Shown: positions 38,401-49,326 of the stretch, piece after piece | Numbering within the stretch: position 1 is the stretch's first letter | Layout of the letters: each line of letters starts with the position of its first letter | Assembly: GCF_008831285.2 (NCBI RefSeq) | Contig: NC_045149.1 | Location: forward strand, 21,095,035-21,159,034 | Direction of reading: 5' to 3' | Source of the DNA: Nymphaea colorata | Taxonomy: Eukaryota; Streptophyta; Magnoliopsida; Nymphaeales; Nymphaeaceae | DNA: 64,000 bases | The notes under the pieces: generated by a model | Database searches by the model: none | Told to the model about the DNA's origin: nothing | Seen by the model: only the letters and a program-made list of their open reading frames with translations | Position numbers and translations under genes: made by a program

Positions 38401-41400
38401 AAATGAAAGTCCTAATGGAAAGTTTGAAACTGAAGTTCATTTTCCCTCACTTAAGGAGTTGTACTAGGTTTCTTGCTTTGTCATTTTAGTGTGTAGTAGC
38501 AACAACTACAATGAGATCAACTCTTGCTGATAAATAAATACCATAAAAAAGCGAAATCAAAGAACAAGTTCCAATTTCTATCTAAATATATTTGAAATGC
38601 GTCATACTGATAACTTGCACATACCTACTATCATAATACATTAACAACAACAACCAGATATTCATTACCTAAGTGAGATAAGTCAATAAGCTACTGACTA
38701 AATTCAAGCACCATCTGGTTCAAATAATGCTATGATGAAAGTTACTCATACAAATTTCTTCTTCTAATTTGATTGCCACAATTTTTCTCCTTCTTTCTTG
38801 CCTAAGTAAACTGACAACACTTACAAAAAGTGAAAAAACTTAGAATCCCAAACATGAATCAGGACGCAAAAACAAAAGCAATTTCTACAACTAGGGAAAA
38901 AAATGCATTTTTTATTCTGCAACACAACCTCGTAAAACTCCAAAAATGTCAGCATGATTTTAAAGTCCACATCATCTGTCAACACTTGCTGGCGAGCATG
39001 AGGAGTGAGCCATGTTATATTCTGACCTTGAATCTCAGCCTGCATTGAGGGGCATACTGCATTTAAGCTTCCACAAGATTTACAGAGGAATATCAAGTAC
39101 AAAAATATTAGATGCAAAAGGATCCAAACTCAAAAGCTACCTGATAATATATCCCTTTCACAGAGATAAAAGTCTTCCTTAAACTATGAGTTCGAGAGAT
39201 ATAGACCTGCCATTCTTGACTTAACCTAAATAAAAATTAGAAGTCATGGTTCAGAAACAGTTAGCAAGTAAATAGAAAATATCTTTGTCCATAAGAGGTG
39301 GAGAGTACAAAGAACTCGCCAAAAATTATCAATTTTAAAAGAAAAGCAATTTTTTAACCTTCAAAGCCTATAAAAAGGCAAGATAGAGACCAGATAATGT
39401 AAACATAATGTTAAACCTCACAAATTTATGCAATCCATGCTTTGAGAGCAATATAAAGAAAGCTATGGCACCCTATATATAAAAACTACATCACAATTTT
39501 AAATATGAGATTGAGAATAGATTGCAACAAGAAGTTTGAAACCAGTAATCTCTTTCATTATCGAGCAATTCCCCATAAAACACACATTCACAACCATACG
39601 CATTCCATCATGTTAGAAAATGTTATAGGTCATTCAGTGTCACAAGGGAAATACCAAACCACCAAATGTGAACCACCATATTCACCATAAGGGTGCTGAT
39701 GACAGTGGCAGAGCCACAAGTGCGCCCGTGTTGGCAATTGACCACAGTTGCCAGCAGAAAAGCTCTTAAACCTTGACCCTGGTCAAACCGTATGGGGTGC
39801 AGCGTGTACTGGCTAGACCAGGGTCAGTGCCCCGCAGGCTGGAGAACACCTTCATGCAACAGTGAATGTGATGCGCCTTCATTGATATACATAAAGGACA
39901 GTACTGTCTTTTAGTAATGAGAGGCTGATATTTTGAAACATCAAACTTTAATTATAGACCTTTATTTTGGAGTGCGTCATAAAATTGTGCAATGGAAAAT
40001 TCTTCATAATTCTGAATCTTATTCACGGTATGCCCATCGGACTTTGTCTGGGGATGGAATTTCAACTTCCTATCACAAAGGACAACCTTCGCATCAATAT
40101 GGTGTCCATATAGCCACAAACCATATTGACAAATCTCACTGTGGAGAAAGTCTCAATTGGGGAACTCTCATCTTATGGAGATTTGGTATTATTTTGCAAT
40201 ACTGAAGAAAATCTGTAGTGGTTTAGCTTTTTATTTTTTACCCCACTAAGGTTCAGGATTGGCTTTCATTTGATGATTTCAAGAACAAAAAAAAAGAAAG
40301 GTGCTTTGAGTATTTTTTTTCTTTCAATGTTGTTAAATATCAGTGAAACATAATCATGCCACTTTTAAATATTGAACATAAGGTTTTTTATTGTATAATT
40401 ATTCATCATAATTTTTCTATTTATATTCTAACAGTTCACAATCAATTCAGCTGAATTACTTAATTGGCTGATTCACCAAAGTGGCAGCTCTGCCATTCAG
40501 CCTTACAAACTAATTTTTACTACACAGGTTAATATCAATACCAGTGCCAGCATGAACACATTCAATATTTTAGTAGGCAATGACAAAGTTATGGAAGCCA
40601 CCTTCGACAGTTGTGTATACGCTTTACTTCAATGTGTTCAGAGATTGATGCAGGCAATGCAGCAAACAGATGCACCATTGTAAGACAATCATCCAAGTCA
40701 CGAAGTGCATCAATAAAAGTAGGATACCTGCACAGAAAGGACGAGATACAAACCTCATAATCTTTAAAAAAAAAAAAAAACATGTAACAACCATCAAGGC
40801 ACAAAGTGAAGGAAAATCACAACCTCTCTTTTATAAGCCTGTCAAGGGTGTATGTTGGCTTGCGCTTGGTGAGCTGATCAGCAAGACTCTTGTTCTTCTT
40901 TGCTACAGCTTTTTTAACTTTTCTGTCATACGCCTTGATTTCCCTGTAATGGACAGAAAGCATGTGTTCTCTTGGAAATTAATGGTAAAAGAAATTGGAA
41001 TGGTTCAGAAATGTAACTGACAACTAAACAACGGGAGGGGAGGGGAGAGAATAAATAAATAGATTACTGTTTTAAATGCACAACTTCTATCTGTTACTTC
41101 ATATTGTAAACCTTTCATTATCAAAACTCCTTAAACTTCTTATAGCTAAAGTTGCAGTAATACACTGCACATTAGGAGAAAAATGTAGATTAAGTTTCCA
41201 ACTTAATAATAGAGGTTCTTCACTGTCTTCTAACGATATACCAAATTTACAGACATTGAAATATTCATTTTTGAAATCCTAGCAAGGTCCATCAGTAGAT
41301 CATTAAATCTACTCAAAAAGAAATCCTTTTATCAAATATAGCACCCTGAACTATAGTAACAATAACTATGAAATTTCTATCTGATCAAATCTGCACCAAA

Positions 41401-42604
41401 ATGAGCATGATTTACTTAATGAGTTCAAAAAATAAAGAACTAGAAAAAGCATTCTTCAATATTACCAGCTGATAAACAGTTTTGACCATCAAAAGAACAG
41501 TTAAAAATGATTGAGCAATAGCTGGTTACAACATAGACAAAAAACCTAACCTGAACTTCTCCAAAAGTGGCTCATGAGCAAGGAACAGTATGTCCTTCAT
41601 ATGATAATAAGTCTTGTGGTTGCCTTCTGTTTTCTTCTTCGGCACCCTTGGAAAAATTCCTTTGAGTATGCATAGTCGCCTATAGGAGATGAAGAGAGAT
41701 CAGTAATGTGAAACTTGGAAATATGAGAAAAAGTAACAGACACGTCAGACAAATAAAAATGCACTTGCTACGACGCAGAATTCCTTTTAAAAGTGCAGAT
41801 TGGTGTAAAGAGAAGAAAAAACATGCTTGCACAAGATTATCATCAAAAGAAATGCCAACATAATTAGCAAGAGTAGAAAATGTGAAACCAAATAAAAGGC
41901 TACTGTCAGCAAAATTTCCAGGCTCATATTGCATTGGACACTCCAAAAGATGCATAAAGTCCATTAGAACCGTCACCCTTAATTGTCCCATCAAAAGAAT
42001 ACTATATGAAACTAAGCCTAGCACCAAAGGTTCCCGAATAGCTAACAATATTAAATAAAACTTTGTAACAAGCTAATGAAATTAATCAATCACCCAAATT
42101 GAAACTAAACCATAATCCCTAAGAGAAACAAAACACCAAAAAATGAGGAACTATGAGATATCACCTTTCATAAAAACAACATCTAAAACATCAAAAGACC
42201 TAGAACCCCCTCCCTCTAGCAGCGGCAAGAAAAAGAAGAATGAACTTAAACCATGGCCTAAAGTATATAAAAATCATCGAGATAACTGATGTCTAGAATC
42301 AGCAATGAACATAACAATCCTAATATTGATCCCCATCAAGGCACAAATGCATAAATGAAGAAAGCAAATAGAGAAACAAGACAAACCTGAAATCAGAAAG
42401 GCTGATTTGCAAGAACTTGACAGCCTTAGACCTGGTGATGTACTTTGCGGCATTTCCCTCCTTCTTCTTCCCCTGAAACAGAACCCACCATCTAATGAGA
42501 AGACACAAGAGCTCTCTGTGACGAAAAAGAAAACAATCCAAGGGGGAACATAAGAAGCATTTGAAACTTTGAAGACTTACAGGTGGTCTATAGTGCTTCG
42601 GCAT
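35471..42604 (-). CDS. PES: Pescadillo homolog, ribosome biogenesis, fourteen exons
   Basis: Exons from high to low: 42604-42581, 42472-42387, 41679-41551, 40943-40824, 40727-40602, 39225-39141, 39039-38929, 38289-38196, 38055-37763, 37576-37469, 37002-36881, 36313-36103, 35968-35714, 35554-35471. Every junction is GT-AG and in frame; 615 residues, slightly above the usual 580-610. Pescadillo forms the PES-BOP1-WDR12 complex in the nucleolus, needed for 27S pre-rRNA processing and 60S assembly. Visible: start [20 protein letters not shown], Pescadillo N domain (about 1-270), acidic run DEDEDDD (330-336), BRCT domain (about 342-434, with W413 of PQWVYDC), then a charged coiled-coil region and a lysine-rich end (KAKEAKKKE). 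Exon 13 encodes two near-identical 10-11-residue repeats ([20 protein letters not shown]). No break is seen, so the gene looks functional. Confidence 0.96.
39703..40500. mobile_element. MITE-like insertion in PES intron 5
   Basis: The left end cagtggcagagcc (39703) and the right end ggcagctctgcca (about 40483-40495) form short inverted repeats. The left part shares cagtggcagakcca and ggcaattg with the insertions in the duplicated blocks. A smaller inverted pair, gaccctggtc and gaccagggtc, lies near 39775 and 39818. No clear target duplication was found. Confidence 0.45.
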
Positions 42605-42619
42605 TTCTGCTTTCTCGCT

Positions 42620-44494
42620 CTATATATCTTTACAAGTGTCCTCAAAAGCAGCGGCAGGACCAGAAACTTTTAACTGAAGTGCACCAATACATAGTAAATA
42701 AGAAACTTGCACATCACAACAAACATTGTTTAAAAACAAATTTTTAACAATGTACAGCTATACACTTGAAAAAATGGCTTTTCTTAGCAACAATGGTGAA
42801 CAATGATACTTGCAAAGTTTCACAGCTAGCACTTAAGCCTATTTCCTGTCAATTGATTGAATCTGATCTTTTCTGATCTATCATTATAGATATATCAACG
42901 AAAGCTATTATGGGTGTTATATAGGAAGGTAAATATAAAGTTAGGCATGCAACACAATTACTACAAAACAAGGATCATGGTCCATTATGAACATAAATAT
43001 CTACAAACTAGTAACCTCCATAAGAATCTTTAACTGTTTTGCATGAAGTTTTTTTGAACAACTATGAGCACTCTTCGGATACCTACAATAATTTTTGGAG
43101 AAAATTAATATTGTTAGAACTTAGCTGTGATTGAGGTGAAGTGAAATGTTAAGCATGTCAATCGATGAACCGAGGCAAAGCAAAGCATAAGTTGTAGGAC
43201 CAAAATTGTGAAGTATATAATATCCATAAAGAGAATGTCAAATTTGAAAACAACTATTAAAAATAACAAGTTTGTAAGTGAAGAATAATGTGAACATATT
43301 TAACTCGTGTATACACGTCACAACATGAGAGAAATTGATCTCACAATGAGAAAGCAATCTTTGTCAAACGCAAGTAAATTTTGATATGGAAATGAGAATC
43401 TTAGTCAAAAGAAACAAAATGTTAATACTAGACAACAAACCAAAGATGGATTTCAAAGGGTTTATTAAGGTTCAACATATCCCATTTAAAAGAGGACATC
43501 ATATTCTTGAATTATAGATCAAAACATATGCTTCTTATCTGAGCTATGAATTGGTTGAAGATGGAACCATCGAACAACGGCCTTAACCTTTCCTATTCAT
43601 GATGGCCAAAATTACTTTCAAAAGCAAAACTTCTTCACATCATTCTGGCACATGCATCGGCTGAATATGAGCCACCATTCCTAAGCAAGCTAAACGAGTA
43701 TGTCACCAAGGTGCGGGGTGCGGGTGCTGGCGCGGCACATCTCAAAAAATTTAGGTGCGGCGGTGCGGCGAGAGTATTTATTATTATTATTATTATTAAC
43801 TTATAATAATAATAATATATATATAATATATATGACAAAAAATTGTCTATAAACCACAAAATTATTAAATAACAAAATCAAAATTCCAATTTGCTAATCA
43901 TGATATCATTATCAATCATCAATTCAACATTCAACAAAAAATATACTCTAGTTTTGAGTTCATAGAATCACAGTTCATACAGTCATACTTCATATTCTTT
44001 ATTAATTTTATTTTAGTTGGCCTATGTGGACTGATTTAGACCAACTTAGCATGCAACCATGATTTTGTTATACAAGATATGAGCATGTAGTATGCACAGT
44101 TTATTATAGTATCAGCAGACAGCAAGTAGGAGAATCTAAAAAGCTAGAGAAGAACATGGCATTTTACCACTGCAGCAAGAATAGAATTATAGAACTTAAG
44201 AAAATTTCGCAACTAACAGAATAGTACAAACTATTGCACTCAACGTCCATTATACCAGAGAAAAAAAGAACAGTATAGTGAGATAACAGCACACTAAAAC
44301 ATTGACGAGACGGGACAGAACAGAAGAACAGAGAGAAATCAAAATCGGAGCATGATATCAGAATCAAAGGAACAAAGAACCAGGCCCTGCGAAAACACAA
44401 ACCAAACCCGCTCAAAACCCATTTCCGCACAAAATTTCTCATTAATTCACGTCAGACAACATCAAGAAAACGAAACAAGCCACATTAGCGCAAC
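42620..44494 (-). other. Presumed leader intron of PES; AT-rich
   Basis: No coding frame is recognised here. If the upstream leader exon is real, this is its intron: gatatatag just before the first coding exon would be the acceptor (42620-42621), and gttgcg at 44494 a possible donor. It holds a (TTA)n/(TAA)n microsatellite at about 43777-43813. Confidence 0.4.
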
Positions 44495-44892
44495 CTCGGG
44501 GTCTGCTGACAGCCGGAAACACGAAAGCTGCCAGGCCAGATTCCGGCGACCCCGTCAGCAACCCAATGCCGGAGTCGGAGGCGTACGCGGTGGCAGCAGA
44601 AGCCAATGAAGAAGAAGCAGAAGTGGGAGGAAAAAGAGGGCAGGAAGGTTGGAGTTCGTATTTTACAGTGATGAGGTGGGGGAAGCCGCGAGGAAGAGGG
44701 AGAAGCGCACGCCGGTCGCCGGACGGAGAGAGAGAGAGAGAGCAGCGGCGCAGCGGGAAGAGAGGAGAAATAGGGCACGAGACGATCGTGTATTTGTTTA
44801 AAAAAAAACCTCAAAAAGGATATAGCGACTAAGGTTGGGTGCGAATCTGTGCCATCGCGTCGACGCGGGTGCGGGCCCATTTCTGCCGCACC
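43710..44892. mobile_element. Possible element bounded by GGTGCGG/CCGCACC
   Basis: Two patches rich in GTGCGGG words bound 1,183 bp: ggtgcgg at 43710 and its inverse ccgcacc ending at 44892. The outside flanks both contain atgtca (43700-43705 and 44893-44898), a possible but imperfect target duplication. The interior includes the CT-rich segment taken below as a PES leader exon. Confidence 0.35.
44495..44800 (-). other. Possible 5' UTR exon of PES
   Basis: Read on the minus strand this is a CT-rich, moderately GC-rich stretch with a (CT)n run (about 44729-44743), as plant leaders often have. A TATATCC-like box lies just upstream at 44819-44825. It would splice to the first coding exon of PES. 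This rests on composition and position only; a captured gene fragment is the alternative. Confidence 0.4.
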
Positions 44893-45865
44893 ATGTCAAT
44901 GTCTGAGACATGATCATGAATTGAGTCTTCTTTGTTTGCCAATAACACCACGTCTATAAAATTCAAGGAGAATGAGTAAAGAAAAAACAAAACAAAAGAA
45001 CAAAGCAAACTAATCCTCATATTCAAATTCAAGTATTAGGAAGCGAAAAGTAAAATGAGAGAAAAATGTTAACAGCTATGCTATATGAAAACCAATGACC
45101 TAAAGATGGCAATCATTCCTATAAAAGTTCCAACCATTGCATCAAACAGAGGTTGTTTACAATGTCGCTGTTTCATAATCTGTTATATAAGTTGCACACA
45201 TTATGAAACCATAATGTATGATCGTGGGGTCAAATGACTCACCAGTAAATTCATGCATGGGATTGTGCAATTAAAGTTTGATTATGGGCGAGGGAGAGAT
45301 TATCCTGCCATTTGGACGAGACTCGAAGGTCCTCTCATTCTTTTGATTTCAGGGTCATGGGCTGTGTTGAGGCTTTGGTGGGTAGTGAGCCGTGTTTAAC
45401 TAGACAAAAACCATTTCGCTCTTAATGGTCTCATTAATTTAAAGCAATATGAGAAATCTAAATAACTTCTCATAAACTAACATTTTATACTTTCTAAAAT
45501 AAATTTAAAGTAAATACAGAACTATATAAAAATAAAGTTAATTAAATCATTTTGTTATTGGGTTGGCAACCTTAACCGAGACGAACCAAACCGATCCGGG
45601 TCGAGCTGCTGGGTTGGTCGACCGGACCAAGTCAGAGCTGGACGACTCAACGGGGGGAAGTATCGGGGCACGCGATAGAATACTAGAAGTGTGTCTCCCG
45701 CCTCTTCTCTCCCGTTTCTTGGCGCGAAAAACGATTCGAGATTTGGAAGATCACGAAGAATTTCGCGTTTCCGCTGCATTCTTCGTTCCGCCCTTTTCAT
45801 TCCCATCGTCCTTGCAGAGGAATTCAACGATCACAACCGTCATCTGTAGATTGAGGGATAGAGGG
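44893..45865. other. Intergenic between PES and the CDT2 pseudogene
   Basis: AT-rich up to about 45540, then a less AT-rich promoter-like or leader-like stretch in front of the CDT2 start codon at 45866. No independent gene is visible. Confidence 0.4.
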
Positions 45866-48800
45866 ATGGCGTGGTCGAACCGCTATTGTTATTCTTCCCC
45901 TCGTTCATTCCACAGCGAGATCAGCGGCAGACAGATCAATGGCTTCAGAGGTACACCCACTTCTTTTTTTGTTTTCTATCCCTTCTGTTTTTTAACGCCT
46001 GTTGTTCGTTTTTTACCTTCAATCCGAGATTGGGCTCCCTCGTTTTCTTCTTGCATGTAGTCGACCTCTGCGTTTGGTCTGAAGAATATGACCAGTGTTG
46101 TCTCTGTTCTCCCCTTCAAACTTTTACTCATTTCTCTGCACCTATATCTGTTTCGCTGCGTATTTGAAATTGGTTGCGAAATCTGCAACCTCTTCCACGG
46201 CGTCTCGGTTACTTTAACGTGTTAGTGATTTCTCTGTTGCTCTGTTATAGTGCGGAAGAGGCCGCATGTGCAGGGGGGAGAATCGGATTCTGCTGGTAGA
46301 GGTGAACGATTGTTGGTAATCGGGAACGAGCATGTGCCCAGCCAGCCCCTTGGCCTATCGTTTGCGCAGGTATATCAATCCCTTATTTTTTCGGTCGCTT
46401 TGTCTGACTTCCCTCGCGTTGATCTATCTGAAAGATCCGAAGGCTTTCAGGATTTTGTATTATGGGGATGAAAACCACCACAATTCGTGACATATCGCCC
46501 CCTTAATCGTTTAAGACTTGGAGAAGCGGGCACCTCCTTGCTGTGGCCGATCAAGATGGATTCATTGGTTTGCATGATACCGTCCCCCTCCTTCATCCCC
46601 CATAACCAGTGAACAACCAGGTCCGCCTTCATTTTTTTCCCCTTTTCGTTGCTTTCTTTTTTTCGTTGGTTTTGTTCGAACTGATCATACGGACCAGTGA
46701 AGTTGAGAATGCTGGAAATCCATGGATATGCTTTCCTGTCAAGCCCCAGCTGTAGGGAATCCCAAGAAAGCATGTAAGCTCGTAGTAAGGTCTTAGGGTA
46801 TTGATTGATTTGTACTAGAAGGAATAAGATGCTCCAATGATGCAAATATGGTATCTGGTTTATAGAACTTAAGGCTCTAATGGTGGGGAACAATGAGAAG
46901 AAAGAAATCTGCAAAGGGGAAACATGGAGCTTGATGCTATTCCTGCTAGCTTTTTAGAAAGCAGCGAAGCTACAATGCTGTGTTGCCAATGACCACTTAC
47001 ACCGACAGGGTTCACTATTAAATGTGCTATTGTGGATAAATTTGCAGCACCAACTCCGTCCATACCGCACCATAAAGACTAAAATAGTGCTCTCAAACAT
47101 GGGAAGGTCTAGAGGAATATTCTCTTTGCTTGTAGGGCCCTGTTATTGAGGAGTTCCTAAATTATGACTCTGAATAAGAAGTTACTCCTAACATCCGACA
47201 GGGGTTTACATTTGGATATTCTCTCTTGGGTTAATTGCAGTTGAAGCAAAGGTGTCCGAGTGGTTAGCTCATTCTAATGGCATTCTCACTACTTGCTGGG
47301 CAATTGAAATATATTGTGGTTTAGATGACGCAGAATCCTTATTGAATATGTCAAATGCGTATTCTTGACACACAACTGTGAGAGTACATTCAAATTTGTA
47401 TAAATGCCAATGTTCATTTGCAGTTTACATATTTATAGTCATCCTGTGATGTTGGTGGTTGATGGCAAGTGTTCGTTTTGAACTATGTTGAATAAGTTTG
47501 CTTCATGTGCTTGCTACTAATTTTTGGATTGTTGGGGTTTGCTTGGACTGATAGTTTGCTGACTGCTCATTGTTTTCCTTGTGGACCAAATGTCTTGCAG
47601 GAGGATTCTGTGCTCATGACAGGTTCAGGAGATCAAACGGTTTGTCCGATTATCTTGGCAAATTATTGTTTATTAAACATAGTTATTATTCCCTTTGAAA
47701 TCAAGGAGTCCTGAAGCGATGTTTGCTTACTGGTCCTAAGTTTTGGATCAACAATTGTTGAGTTATCTGCTGTAGCTGAAATCGTTTCTCTTGTTGTTAG
47801 ATAAGGGCATGGGATGTCGAGACAAGTCAACTTTTTGATGTAATGTGGGGCCATTCTGGCAGCATAAAGACGTTGTGCCCGCACCCACTGAATCCTGGTA
47901 GGGCCTTTATATCTGTCCTCTTTGTTTGTAAATCTGACTGTGACGTTGATAGGAGTCTAACTCTTAAATTTGCTTGATTCTTGCGGATCTTCTCGTAACT
48001 GGTTCAAGAGATGGATGCATTACACTTTGGGACAGACGTTGTAACTCAATTTCGAGAAAAGCTCTGGGCAAACCCTGTTTGATGTAAATTACCATATCAA
48101 CATCTCTTAATGATGATACTCTTGCACATCTGAAACGTGTATCCCCTCTTTTCAGGCCAAATTGCAGTGATACACAATGCGCATCCTCCTAAAGACTACC
48201 ACATAAGGCATGAGAAGCATTTTCTATGTTTCAGTTACTCTCCAGTTATGGTTTTCATTTAGTTTTGCAATGGCACTGATGAACTTATAGTGACAATCAT
48301 GTCTGTTTTAGGCCAACTATCACGTTCAACAATCCAAATGCCAAAATAAAATATAGCAAGCAAGCCAAGGTATGAACGGTTCAGTCATTGTCATGTTTCT
48401 CCTTTATGTCTACTCATAAACCATGATACGAAGAGGCTTCCTTTTGGTTTCTCCGGGCAGCATCCAAAAGCATAAGGTCGGTTCATTATCTTAAAGTTGG
48501 ATTATCGTTCGCTAGCGGAGGGGTTGTTGATAGGCAAGATTACTTCATCTACTATCAAGCATCAAGTTTCCTTTGAAATGAAGCTGTTCTTGGTCTCGAG
48601 TCCATTGGAGTTTCTGTCATGTTTATATGAGTTTTTCGCAATACCCGTTTCTGACTTCTTTCCCCCCACTCTGTCTTGCCTCAGTGTTATAAAATTCTGG
48701 GATTTTCGTAAGCTGAAGTCCCACCCAGCTCAAGCTCAACCTCGCATGGAGACATCCAGCGCAAAGGTCAGCTTCAAATATGCGATTCTGGTTCTGTTGT

Positions 48801-49326
48801 TTATGAATTGCGACAAGCTAGGTTATCTATCTCAAGCATGCACCTGAAGTAACGGTGGGTCGGTTCTTTGCTGGTGAAGGATTGTTTACCAGTTGATCGT
48901 GTTAGCAGACACGATCACTTACCCTAAGACTAAATGGGAGTTTGCAATTTTGACAGGTTCGAATATGGAGGAGTAAGACAGGCAGTTACTTGAATCATAA
49001 ATCGGCTTCTGTCAGTGGAAGAAGAGAAGCTACATGTTCTAGCTTTGAGTATAGACAACTGTGTGGTGATGTCCCCTCAACTGCGCAAACAGACTCGCCT
49101 CAAACTTCAGCTGCTCTTTGCTCTCCACAGTCCACCTCACTTTACCAACCTTCAGGCGTCAACTCCGGAAGCAAAAGTAAAGATGAGCTCTTCTCCATCT
49201 TTTACGGAAGGAAAACGGTTGCAGAAGTCCCCAGAAGATAAAATGACGAGCCCGTCCACTGCTTTGAACCCATCTTCCTCCTTGAAAAGAAGGTCCATTA
49301 AAGATTATTTTGTTGTTGCTTCCTGA
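45866..49326 (+). pseudogene. Decayed CDT2/DTL WD40 gene
   Basis: CDT2 is the WD40 substrate receptor of the CUL4-DDB1 ubiquitin ligase that targets CDT1 in S phase. Recognisable exons are 45866-45950 and 46251-46369 (joined GFRVRKRP), 47601-47639 (SVLMTGSGDQT), 47801-47897 (IRAWDVE...GHSGSIKTLCPHP), 47987-48083 (DLLVTGSRDGCITLWDRRC), 48685-48765 (VIKFWDFRKLKSHP) and 48957 onward (VRIWRSKTGSYL) to 49326, ending LKRRSIKDYFVVAS. Several facts mark it as dead. The exons for the first WD repeat and for the last repeats are absent. The acceptor before 47987 reads GCGG where AG is needed. The piece near 48155 is out of frame. The last exon switches frame near 49160. Introns remain, so it is not a processed copy. 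A rearranged but transcribed gene cannot be excluded. Confidence 0.72.

Noticed and set aside
47246-47290. tRNA-Ser/Leu-like words ggtgtccgagtggttagctc
   Set aside because: There is no B box (GGTTCGA) and no acceptor stem in the following 80 bases, so it is at best a fragment or chance.
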